A DNA stretch of 6,221 nt, taken from positions 1 to 6,221 of the forward strand of contig CANJKD010000161.1 in the NCBI GenBank assembly GCA_947474415.1. Reading direction: 5' to 3'. A program made the translations under genes and the position numbers. The notes under the pieces are model-generated. The model worked only from the letters and a program-made list of their open reading frames with translations, was not told where the DNA came from and did no database searches. Source of the stretch: Burkholderiales bacterium. GTDB lineage: Bacteria > Pseudomonadota > Gammaproteobacteria > Burkholderiales > Burkholderiaceae_C. Shown here one piece after another: positions 1 to 6,221 of this stretch; position 1 is the stretch's first letter; every line of letters begins with the position of its first letter.

Positions 1-434
1 ATCGACACCAGCGAAGGCCCGCGCGCGCGCTTTTTGTCGACCATGCCGCGTACCTTCACGCCAGCTGCGAACCACAGGTTCTCGCTGACCTGGCGCACCA
101 CCCGGTTCAGGGCGATGGCGCCGCTGAACACTTGCCCTAGGTCGTAACGGACGGGAAACGGAAATGCCTTCAGCGTCTGGCGCTCGAACAGCGGCACCTC
201 GTCGACAAGCAGTGTCAAGTGCCCGCCACGGCGCAGCGCGTGCGCGGTGCCCAGGCCGAGTGTCACGGTCGCATCGGGCGCCAGTGCACTGGCCACGCAA
301 TAGACCACCGGGCCGCCGTTTCCGAACATCGTGCGCAGGCCGTCGGCCTGGTTGCGGCCAATGCTGCGCGGCTCCTTTGGCGCCAGCGTGGGGTCGGTTC
401 CGGCCGGGTCAGGGGTCAGGGTGGAGGCTGTCAT
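1..434 (-). CDS. flhG: FlhG/FleN-like flagellar number regulator (MinD family), N-terminal part, P-loop degenerate
   Basis: This is the N-terminal 144 codons of a protein cut by the left edge of the window. The ATG (434-432) overlaps the flhF TGA in an ATGA, so translation is probably coupled. FlhG is a MinD-type ATPase that stimulates FlhF GTPase activity and limits flagellar number. Residues 28-34 read NQADGLR, matching the DQAxxLR helix by which FlhG N-termini activate FlhF. The next segment fits the start of a MinD fold: a strand PVVYCVAS (42-49), a helix GLGTAHAL (60-67), then a second strand LTLLVDEV (73-80) in the place of the usual LLLDAD. The segment that should be the deviant Walker A (SGKGGVGKT) reads SALAPDATV (49-57). 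Both lysines and all glycines are missing, so ATP binding of the normal kind is not expected. Residues 81-144 are not recognisable to me by motif. The assignment rests on synteny, the NQAxxLR helix and the fold pattern; biochemical activity is unknown. Confidence 0.75.
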   Translation of the reverse strand, partial: MTASTLTPDPAGTDPTLAPKEPRSIGRNQADGLRTMFGNGGPVVYCVASALAPDATVTLGLGTAHALRRGGHLTLLVDEVPLFERQTLKAFPFPVRYDLGQVFSGAIALNRVVRQVSENLWFAAGVKVRGMVDKKRARGPSLVS

Positions 435-1903
435 GGGGTCTTGAAAGTTGGGGTCCAGGTCGACATCTCGTCGGCAATCAGCGCCGGGATGTGCACCGCA
501 GCGGTGTCGCTGCCGGTGCGCCCGCGCGGGTTCACCGTGCGATGCGCGAGGTAGGCGGCGTCGGCCGCGAAAAGGTCTTCGGGGACGCACTGGCCGTTCG
601 ACAAGAACAGCAGCGGCAAGCGGTGTCGCACCACGCAATCGACCACCGGGGCGAGGCTCATGCCCTCGTCGATCTTGGTCACGATCGCGGCATCAATGCC
701 GTTCCCACCCATTGCGTTCTGGTGCGACTCGACCACGTCATCCATCGTTCGGCTCGACGTGGTGGCGCTCATCACCAGCACGCGGTGCACCGTGTCACAC
801 CCCTGGCGGATCATCTCGAGCTGTTCCAGCATCATCGAATCGCGTTGTCCCACGCCCGCAGTGTCGAGCAGCACGATCTTGCGTGACGACAGGTCGGCGA
901 GCTTGGCCTGCAGATCGTCGCTGTCGCGCAGCGAAACCACTGGCAGGTTCAGGATGCGCGCGAACACGCGAAGCTGTTCCTGCGCGCCGATGCGGAAGGT
1001 GTCGGTTGTCAGCAGCGCGACCTGGCGGCGGCCGTAACGCAGCACGCAGCGCGCAGCGATCTTCGCCACTGTGGTGGTCTTGCCGACGCCCGTCGGACCG
1101 ACGAACGCGTAAACGCCGCCGCGGTCGAACATCTCGAACGCGTCACGGGTTTCGATGCGCGCCTGAACCCAGGCCTGTGCGCTTTCCAGCAGGTTCTCGA
1201 AATCGTCTTGCGGAGCCAGTTCCGCCAGCATTTGCGCCACCAGTTGCGAGGACAGCCCGGCATTCAGGAGCCGACGTGTCAACTGTGCGTGGCCCGGTGC
1301 CGACTGCTGGAGCGCAGACCAGTAGTTCACCGCCAGGTGGCCGGACAACAGGCTCTTCACCTCAGCCATTTGGGTGCCCAGCTCGGACATGCCTGCCCCT
1401 GCGGCAGCCGGCACACCGGGCGGTGTCCCGCCGGGCGGCGCGGCCGTCGCCACCGGGTCGGGGCGCCGCAGCGCGGGCGGCAACCCGGTGGCCGCGGGAA
1501 CCCGGCTGCGGCCGGGAACGAAGGCGTCTGCGGAGGCCTGCGGCGGCTCGCGCGGCTCTTCACCCGTGAAGGTTCGCGCGCGGGCTCGCGCCGTCGCGGT
1601 CGCCTGGCCGTTCGGGCGGCGCAGCAGCGGTTCGGCGGTAACCGCCTCACGGTGCACCTGCTTGCCGAGAGCTTGCCGGTCTCGGCTGGCGGCGATGCTG
1701 CTGTCTGGCGTCGCGGCAGGGGCCGGGACAGCGGCGGGGCTCGCGGGCGTCAGCCGGCCCAGGTCGGCCAACGCCACAGCGACGATCTCGATGCCGCTCG
1801 AGACTTCGCGGTTCGACAGGACGACCGCGTCGGGACCCAGCGTCGCCTTGATCTTGCGCAGGGCATCGGTGGCATTCGCTGCAACAAATCGTTGTGCACT
1901 CAT
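431..1903 (-). CDS. flhF: Flagellar biosynthesis protein FlhF (SRP-family GTPase)
   Basis: FlhF is the third SRP-type GTPase beside Ffh and FtsY. It acts at the inner membrane at the cell pole, where it helps place early flagellar components. The 490-residue protein has an N-terminal B domain (about 1-50, SAQRFVAANATDALR then GPDAVVLSNRE), a Pro/Ala/Arg-rich linker (about 52-171), and an NG domain. The G motifs are GPTGVGKTTT at 269-278 (G1/P-loop, K275), DTFRIGA at 301-307 (G2), DTAGVGQRD at 347-355 (G3) and TKIDE at 409-413 (G4). An SNGQ near the end fits the G5 position. All nucleotide-binding residues look intact. The ATG at 1903 is chosen because the conserved B domain starts there; an in-frame ATG at 1951 would add 16 residues not expected in the family. 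Neither start has a strong Shine-Dalgarno sequence. The gene lies 93 bp after flhA and overlaps the flhG-like gene by 4 bp, so the three are probably one operon. Confidence 0.96.
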   Translation of the reverse strand: MSAQRFVAANATDALRKIKATLGPDAVVLSNREVSSGIEIVAVALADLGRLTPASPAAVPAPAATPDSSIAASRDRQALGKQVHREAVTAEPLLRRPNGQATATARARARTFTGEEPREPPQASADAFVPGRSRVPAATGLPPALRRPDPVATAAPPGGTPPGVPAAAGAGMSELGTQMAEVKSLLSGHLAVNYWSALQQSAPGHAQLTRRLLNAGLSSQLVAQMLAELAPQDDFENLLESAQAWVQARIETRDAFEMFDRGGVYAFVGPTGVGKTTTVAKIAARCVLRYGRRQVALLTTDTFRIGAQEQLRVFARILNLPVVSLRDSDDLQAKLADLSSRKIVLLDTAGVGQRDSMMLEQLEMIRQGCDTVHRVLVMSATTSSRTMDDVVESHQNAMGGNGIDAAIVTKIDEGMSLAPVVDCVVRHRLPLLFLSNGQCVPEDLFAADAAYLAHRTVNPRGRTGSDTAAVHIPALIADEMSTWTPTFKTP

Positions 1904-1996
1904 GATGGGGCTCGTTCTTTCAAACCGGTCGCTGTGAAACAGGGGAGGCATTGCAGGGGTTCGTGGCGGGCTGGGCGAGGTGGCATTTCATGGCAG

Positions 1997-4081
1997 TCAA
2001 CCCTCGCGCTGGCAAAGAACGCGCTGAAACTCGACCTTCGCGGTTGGCGGCAGCTCCGACATCGCCAGCACCACCGCCTGCGGCCGCACCCGCCGCGCCA
2101 GGCGCGACAGCGTCAGGCGCGTGCGCTGGCCGCACAGCAGCACCGGCGCGTGGCCCAGCGTTTCGAGCTCGTCGACCGCGCCAGCAACCTCTTCCAGAAA
2201 GCGGCGTGCGAGGTTCGGTTCGATCGCCCCGTCGGGCGCCACGGCCTCGGTGCCGACGGCCTGCTCGATGAGCCGCTCGAAGTCGGGATACAACCCCGCC
2301 ACTCGGTATTCGGTGAGTTCGCCGAAAACGTCCTGCACGATCTGGCGGCGCAGTGCATGGCGCAGCGGCGTCACGATGTCGTTCAGTTGCACGTTGCGGG
2401 CCAGCTGCTCGGCCGTGATCTCGAGCACGGTGCGCAAGTCCCGCACCGTGACGCCTTCCTCCAGCAGCAACTGCAGCACGCGCTGCAGTTGGGCCGGCTG
2501 CACCAGCTTCGGAATGGTTTCTTCGACCAGCTTCGGAAAACGCGTTTTGAAGTGCTCGATCAGTTCATGCGTTTCCTGGCGACCGAGCAGTTCATGGGCG
2601 TGCTGGGCGATCAGGTGGTCGAGGTGGGTGGCGATCACGACCGCCGGTTCGACCACGGTGTAGCCGGCCGCCATGGCGGCCGAGCGGCGGTCGCGCGTGA
2701 TCCAGGTCGCGGGCATGCCGTAGCTCGGGTCGCGCACCGCGATACCTTCCACCGGCGTGTGGCTCCCCGGCGGGTCGATCGCCAGCAGCCGGTCCGGCAG
2801 CACCTGGCCGCGGGCCACTTCGGCGCCAAAAAGCAGGAACCGGTAGACCTCGGCCGGCAATTGCAGGTTGTCGCGGATGTGCACCGACGGGATCAGGAAC
2901 CCGACCTCGCCGACGAACTTCTTGCGGATCGCCCGAATGCGCTTGATCAGGTCACTGTCGTCGCCGGCATCGACCAGCGCGATCAGGCGGTAGGGCAGTT
3001 CCAGGCACAGGGGCTCGATCACCGGCACGTCGTTCCAGTCGACCTCGCCGGCGCCGGCTGGTTTGGCCGTCGCCGCCGCCGCGGAGGCCTCCGCCGCCGC
3101 CCGGCGCCGGACGATGGCCCAGCCCAGCGCACCGAACACGGCGGCGAAGCTCAGGAACGCCAGATGCGGCATGCCCGGAATCAGCCCCAACAGGCCGAGG
3201 ATCATCGCCACCATGAAGAACGACCCTCCGCCCACGGCCACCAACTGGCCGAGCTGGGCTGAAAAGTCGTCATCGGTGCTGACGCGCGTGACGACGATGC
3301 CGGCCGCTGTCGAGATGATCAGCGCCGGCACCTGCGCCACCAGACCGTCGCCGATCGCGAGCGTGGCATAGGTCTGCAGCGCTGTGCTGAAGTCGAGGCC
3401 GTGCTGCAGCGTGCCCACGATCACGCCGCCGATGAGGTTGATCATCAGGATCAGGATGCCGACGATCGCATCGCCGCGCACAAACTTCGATGCACCGTCC
3501 ATCGAGCCGTAGAAGTCAGCCTCCTGGCCCACTTCCGCGCGCCGCTTGCGAGCCTCGTCTTCGCGGATCGCGCCGGTGTTCAGATCAGCGTCGATCGCCA
3601 TCTGTTTGCCCGGCATGGCGTCCAGCGCGAAGCGCGCCGCCACCTCGGCCACGCGCCCGGCGCCCTTGGTGATGACGACAAAGTTGATGATGGTCAGGAT
3701 CAGGAACACGACCACGCCGACCGCGTAGCTGCCGCCGATCAAGAACTCGGCGAACGACTCGATCACGTGGCCGGCCGCCGCCGTGCCGGTGTGGCCGTTC
3801 AGCAGCACCACGCGCGTGGAGGCCACGTTCAGCGACAGGCGCAGCAGCGTCGTCAGCAGCAGGATCGTCGGAAAGGAGACGAAGTCCTTGAAGCTGCGCA
3901 TGTTCATCGCCACCAGCAGCACCAGCATCGACACACCGATGTTGAACGTGAAAAGACCGTCCAGCACCAACGCCGGCAGCGGCAGCAGCATCATGCCGAG
4001 GACCAGCAGCACCAGCAGCGGGGCTGCGGCGGAGCTCAGTGGCATGCTCAGGCGCAGGAACCCCAGGCGCGAAACAGCCAT
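1997..4081 (-). CDS. flhA: Flagellar type III export gate protein FlhA
   Basis: FlhA forms the nonameric ring of the flagellar export gate. It couples proton flow to export and docks chaperone-substrate complexes through its cytoplasmic domain. From the ATG at 4081 it has 694 residues, close to the 692 of Escherichia coli FlhA. About eight membrane helices are visible in residues 18-325. Family landmarks include [15 protein letters not shown] (34-48), [10 protein letters not shown] (81-90), the cytoplasmic loop [13 protein letters not shown] (139-151), [13 protein letters not shown] (156-168), and [17 protein letters not shown] (190-206), the conserved acidic loop. An Ala-rich linker (about 327-347) joins the membrane part to the cytoplasmic domain (about 350-694), which contains [17 protein letters not shown] and VRDLRTVLE. 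The start is not certain: a TTG at 4120 and an ATG at 4045 are in frame, and none has a clear ribosome binding site. The last residues (CQREG) are less typical of the family than the rest. It is first in its transcription unit here; flhB, often just upstream in related bacteria, is absent. Confidence 0.97.
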   Translation of the reverse strand: MAVSRLGFLRLSMPLSSAAAPLLVLLVLGMMLLPLPALVLDGLFTFNIGVSMLVLLVAMNMRSFKDFVSFPTILLLTTLLRLSLNVASTRVVLLNGHTGTAAAGHVIESFAEFLIGGSYAVGVVVFLILTIINFVVITKGAGRVAEVAARFALDAMPGKQMAIDADLNTGAIREDEARKRRAEVGQEADFYGSMDGASKFVRGDAIVGILILMINLIGGVIVGTLQHGLDFSTALQTYATLAIGDGLVAQVPALIISTAAGIVVTRVSTDDDFSAQLGQLVAVGGGSFFMVAMILGLLGLIPGMPHLAFLSFAAVFGALGWAIVRRRAAAEASAAAATAKPAGAGEVDWNDVPVIEPLCLELPYRLIALVDAGDDSDLIKRIRAIRKKFVGEVGFLIPSVHIRDNLQLPAEVYRFLLFGAEVARGQVLPDRLLAIDPPGSHTPVEGIAVRDPSYGMPATWITRDRRSAAMAAGYTVVEPAVVIATHLDHLIAQHAHELLGRQETHELIEHFKTRFPKLVEETIPKLVQPAQLQRVLQLLLEEGVTVRDLRTVLEITAEQLARNVQLNDIVTPLRHALRRQIVQDVFGELTEYRVAGLYPDFERLIEQAVGTEAVAPDGAIEPNLARRFLEEVAGAVDELETLGHAPVLLCGQRTRLTLSRLARRVRPQAVVLAMSELPPTAKVEFQRVLCQREG

Positions 4082-4165
4082 ACGATCAGGCCGCTGCGCC
4101 GGACGACCGGCGGAAGTCAATCAACATCAAATCGCTCATAAACCGTAAAACGCTCACAATCATCA

Positions 4166-4171
4166 ATAATA
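4166..4171 (-). promoter_or_regulatory. Possible -10 element of an flhA promoter
   Basis: Read on the minus strand this is TATTAT, five of six matches to TATAAT, in the AT-rich part of the intergenic region and about 85 nt upstream of the flhA ATG at 4081. The hexamer 17 bp further upstream (minus-strand GATGGA, 4194-4189) is a poor -35. If the promoter is real it would probably need an activator. The poor -35 overlaps the left arm of the inverted repeat at 4190-4199. Confidence 0.25.
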
Positions 4172-4189
4172 TCTCGCGCGTAGAAGTAT

Positions 4190-4248
4190 CCATCGCCTGT
4201 TTCGTGCGATCCGGCCGATGTCGGGGGGTCGTTCATTTCAGGCGATGG
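4190..4248. repeat. Perfect 10-bp inverted repeat with 39-bp spacer, candidate operator
   Basis: CCATCGCCTG at 4190-4199 is the exact reverse complement of CAGGCGATGG at 4239-4248. The match does not extend inward or outward. The arms lie about 109 bp from the flhA ATG and 78 bp from the response regulator ATG, so each is close to one gene's expected promoter. The spacing is too long for a good terminator hairpin and there is no T-run. Two copies of a regulator binding site in opposite orientation is the likeliest meaning, if it has one. Confidence 0.45.
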
Positions 4249-4326
4249 CGTCGTGATCGGATCTCGCTAACCTCGGCGCATTCGCGGGCACAGGCCCGCC
4301 TTGAGGCCCCTGCCGCCGCCCGCCGA

Positions 4327-5025
4327 ATGCCACAGCGACCCGTTCACTTGCCGCCCGCCACCCCGCTTGCAAGCCCGCCGGCAGACCCTCTTGCGCCCTG
4401 GACCCTGTTGGTCGAGGACGACCCGCACTACGGCGCCTGGGTCGCGCAGCTGCTGACCGAAGACGGGCGCGGCGGGCCGGTGCGCGTGGCGCGCAGCTTG
4501 CAGGCCGCGCGGGCGGTGATGGCCGAAGCCTCGCCGTCGCTCGCCGTGATCGACCTGAACCTGCCCGACGGCTCTGGCGTGCAGGCGATCCGCGAGCTGT
4601 CGGCCAGCGCGCCAGGCGCCACCATCCTGGTGCTGACGGCGATCGACGACCCGCCGGTGGCGCTGGCAGCGATCCGCGCCGGCGCCCACGGCTACGTGGT
4701 CAAGAACACCTCGGGGCCGGCCTTCTTGCAGACCATCGGCGACTTGTTGCTGGGTGGCTCGCCGGTGACCCCGTCGGTCGCCCGGCTGCTGCTGCGCGAG
4801 CTGCAGCAACCGGGGCAGGACGAGGCCACGCTGCCGCAGATGGCCCAGCTGTCCGAGCGCGAGACCGAGGTGCTGCATCGGCTGACCCGCGGCTACCGCA
4901 ACAAGGAGATCGCGCGCGAATTTGCGCTCAGCCCGCACACCGTCAACGCCCATGTGCGCAGCATCTACCAGAAGCTCAGCGTCAACTCGCGCAGTGAACT
5001 GCGCAAACTCGTCAGCGATGCCTGA
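4327..5025 (+). CDS. Two-component response regulator, NarL/FixJ (LuxR-type HTH) family
   Basis: This 232-residue cytoplasmic protein is a phosphorylation-controlled transcription factor. The receiver domain covers about residues 25-145: acidic pair E30-D31-D32 for magnesium, phospho-acceptor D76 in [12 protein letters not shown]104 in VLTAID, and K126 in GYVVKN. All receiver active-site residues are present. A linker leads to a GerE/LuxR helix-turn-helix (about 173-232) with the usual [15 protein letters not shown] (175-189), KEIA (193-196) and [16 protein letters not shown] (202-217). The ATG at 4327 gives a Pro-rich leader of about 24 residues before the receiver. The frame stays open upstream into the flhA N-terminus, but those codons look non-coding. 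A TTG at 4348 is an alternative, and no clear Shine-Dalgarno sequence helps decide. The gene overlaps the downstream sensor gene by 8 bp (ATGCCTGA), which implies a coupled kinase/regulator pair. Target genes are unknown; the divergent flagellar operon is a candidate. Confidence 0.93.
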   Translation: MPQRPVHLPPATPLASPPADPLAPWTLLVEDDPHYGAWVAQLLTEDGRGGPVRVARSLQAARAVMAEASPSLAVIDLNLPDGSGVQAIRELSASAPGATILVLTAIDDPPVALAAIRAGAHGYVVKNTSGPAFLQTIGDLLLGGSPVTPSVARLLLRELQQPGQDEATLPQMAQLSERETEVLHRLTRGYRNKEIAREFALSPHTVNAHVRSIYQKLSVNSRSELRKLVSDA

Positions 5026-6221
5026 AACCGCGTTGCCGCCACGGGTGTTGCCGACCTTGCCGCCAACGCCAACGCAGCCGCAGCCGACCGTGGCATGGCC
5101 CGTCCGACTGGGCGCGGCCTTGCTGTGGCTCGGCCTGACCGCCGCCCTGGCCTTGCTGTACGGCCAGCCGGCCTGGAGCGATGCGCAAGTGGAGGCCTCG
5201 CGCGGGCAGGTGCTGCAGCCAGCGCTGGTGGCCGCCGCGCTGCGGGTCGGGCCCGGGTCCGAGCTGACCTTGCCGCATGGCGCAAACGGATCGGCGCCGT
5301 CCACTGGGCAGCGCTACCGGCTGGTCTTCGAGCTGGCGCCCGACCAGGCCGCCGTGCCGCAAGGGATGTGCCTGGAGCGCAGCACCCTGGTGGCCGATGC
5401 CTGGCTGGACGGCCAACGGCTGGCCGTCGACCCCTCGGCATCGAAGATCAGCCTGCGCAGGATGTGGCCGCAGTACCTGCGCTTGCCGCCCCCATTGGCC
5501 CCCGGGCGCCACCTGCTGGAGCTGCACTTGGCCGCGCCGCTGGCGCTGCGGGACGTGCTGGGGGCCACCCAGTCGGCCGCCGCGCTGCTGGCCGCGCCGC
5601 CGGCGCCGCTGGCAGCCGCCTGGCTGGGCGACGATCCGCTGGTGCGCCAGGGCTGCGAGACCGCAGCCGCGCTCACGGCCGAGCTGCCGACCATTCTGCT
5701 GGGCACCCTGGCCGCGGCCGGCACGCTGGCCCTGATGATGGCCGGGCTGCTGCGCGATGCTGCGGCGCGCTGGTTTGCGTTGGCCACCTTGAGCTGGGCC
5801 GCGAGCCTGCTGGTCTACAGCACCGGCTTGCTGCCGTGGGTGCGCGCCGAGCCGGAACTGCTGTTCCTGCTGTTGCCGGTACTGCGCATGTTGGTCTTCT
5901 GGGTCCTGGTGCTGTTCTACCTGCGTCAGGCCGAGCTGCAACTGCCCCGCCTGGAGCGGGCCTTGCTGGGCTGGATGGGAATCGCGGCTGCACTGCAGCT
6001 CCTGCTGCCGGACGGCCTGCGCTGGATGGGGCAGCTGGCGGTGGCGGGGTTCATCTTCGTGGTGGGCGCGGGCTTGCTGGTGTTGATGGCGCGGCAGGCG
6101 CAGCGCCGGGCCGCTTTGTCTGTCGACGCCTTGTTTTTGGCGCTGCTGATGATGTTCGTCGCGACCCTGGTCGAGATCGCGCGGATGTTCGGCTGGGCAC
6201 GGGGCCTGCCACCGCTGCTGC
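5018..6221 (+). CDS. Membrane sensor, probable histidine kinase, N-terminal 401 codons (runs off right edge)
   Basis: An open frame starts at the ATG overlapping the response regulator stop and has no stop before the window ends. After a Pro-rich cytoplasmic leader (1-28) comes a membrane helix (about 29-48), then an extracytoplasmic stretch (about 50-221). This stretch has alternating strand-like segments such as YRLVFELAP and an [18 protein letters not shown] pattern, which resembles the jelly-roll input domains of 7TM-type sensors. From about 223 to 390 there are roughly six hydrophobic helices (near 223-245, 252-272, 280-302, 315-330, 336-358, 365-390) with short loops, as in 7TMR-DISM sensors. 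C118 and C213 both lie in the extracytoplasmic stretch. Kinase domains (HisKA_3/HATPase) are expected beyond the edge. The kinase call is inferred from the overlapping LuxR-type regulator; a diguanylate cyclase with the same input module is a less likely alternative. The ligand is unknown. Confidence 0.8.
   Translation, partial: MPETALPPRVLPTLPPTPTQPQPTVAWPVRLGAALLWLGLTAALALLYGQPAWSDAQVEASRGQVLQPALVAAALRVGPGSELTLPHGANGSAPSTGQRYRLVFELAPDQAAVPQGMCLERSTLVADAWLDGQRLAVDPSASKISLRRMWPQYLRLPPPLAPGRHLLELHLAAPLALRDVLGATQSAAALLAAPPAPLAAAWLGDDPLVRQGCETAAALTAELPTILLGTLAAAGTLALMMAGLLRDAAARWFALATLSWAASLLVYSTGLLPWVRAEPELLFLLLPVLRMLVFWVLVLFYLRQAELQLPRLERALLGWMGIAAALQLLLPDGLRWMGQLAVAGFIFVVGAGLLVLMARQAQRRAALSVDALFLALLMMFVATLVEIARMFGWARGLPPLL

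Larger units (their letters stand above)
4082..4326. promoter_or_regulatory. Divergent intergenic region between flhA and the response regulator gene
   Basis: These 245 bp separate two divergent transcription units and must hold the promoters of both. The part from about 4121 to 4200 is clearly AT-richer than the flanking genes, as expected for promoter DNA in a GC-rich genome. I saw no convincing sigma-28 (TAAA-N15-GCCGATAA) or sigma-54 (TGGCAC-N5-TTGC) element on either strand. No good sigma-70 pair is visible for the plus-strand gene. A GAGG at 4303-4306 is about 20 bp from the response regulator ATG, too far to be its ribosome binding site. Confidence 0.7.

Noticed and set aside
18..30. 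Alternating GC run (CGCGCGCGCGC)
   Set aside because: It is inside the FlhG-like coding frame, encoding the basic KKRARG stretch, and is short enough to arise from codon bias.
1904..1996. Possible promoter or terminator in the flhA-flhF gap
   Set aside because: There is a TTGACT at the flhA stop but no matching -10. The only inverted repeat (TTTCA/TGAAA with a 12-nt loop) is too weak for a terminator.
1208..3262. 684-residue open frame on the plus strand opposite flhA and flhF
   Set aside because: It is antisense to two clearly recognised genes, is very rich in Arg, Gln, His and Gly, and has no recognisable domain. GC-rich codon bias on one strand commonly leaves such a shadow frame open.
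3900..4030. Repeated CAGCAGCACCAGCAG units
   Set aside because: They are the reverse complement of Leu/Val codons in the first FlhA membrane helices, not a separate repeat.
3401..4141. 246-residue plus-strand frame rich in His, Gln and Asp
   Set aside because: It is antisense to the membrane part of flhA; its composition is what the reverse of hydrophobic codons gives, and it shows no fold pattern.
4039..4326. Upstream extension of the response regulator frame
   Set aside because: It would overlap the flhA N-terminus and cross the AT-rich promoter region, and the added residues do not look like a protein domain.
4267..5304. 345-residue minus-strand frame opposite the response regulator
   Set aside because: The plus strand encodes an intact receiver and HTH with all key residues, so this frame is a shadow.

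Overview
The window is a GC-rich piece of a bacterial chromosome that codes on nearly every base. It carries part of a polar-flagellum locus on the minus strand and, facing away from it, a two-component system on the plus strand. The gene order flhA-flhF-flhG, the high GC content and the Ala/Pro/Arg-rich proteins suggest a betaproteobacterium of the order Burkholderiales (for example a Leptothrix/Rubrivivax/Comamonadaceae relative). This placement is inferred from general familiarity, not from a search.

Minus strand, read from right to left: flhA (4081-1997) encodes the large export-gate membrane protein of the flagellar type III secretion apparatus. After a 93-bp gap comes flhF (1903-431), an SRP-type GTPase that sets where flagella are built. 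Its stop codon overlaps by 4 bp (ATGA) the start of an flhG-like gene (434 to beyond base 1), which is cut by the left edge. That last protein keeps the N-terminal NQAxxLR helix typical of FlhG. The place where the MinD/ParA-family P-loop should sit has none of the expected glycines or lysines. This is the most notable observation in the window.

The divergent intergenic region (4082-4326) contains an AT-rich island with a possible -10 element for flhA. It also holds a perfect 10-bp inverted repeat (4190-4199 / 4239-4248) between the two transcription units, which could be an operator. A 17-codon upstream ORF ends 4 nt before the chosen flhA start.

Plus strand: a NarL/FixJ-type response regulator (4327-5025) overlaps by 8 bp a gene that runs off the right edge (5018-6221+). 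The visible part of the second gene has one N-terminal membrane helix, an extracytoplasmic domain that is probably beta-rich, and then a cluster of about six membrane helices. This is the input half of a membrane sensor, almost certainly the cognate histidine kinase, although its catalytic domains lie outside the window. The two genes form a tightly coupled pair. Whether they control the neighbouring flagellar genes cannot be decided from the sequence, but the shared upstream region makes it a reasonable hypothesis.

No RNA genes, insertion sequences, CRISPR arrays or convincing terminators were seen.
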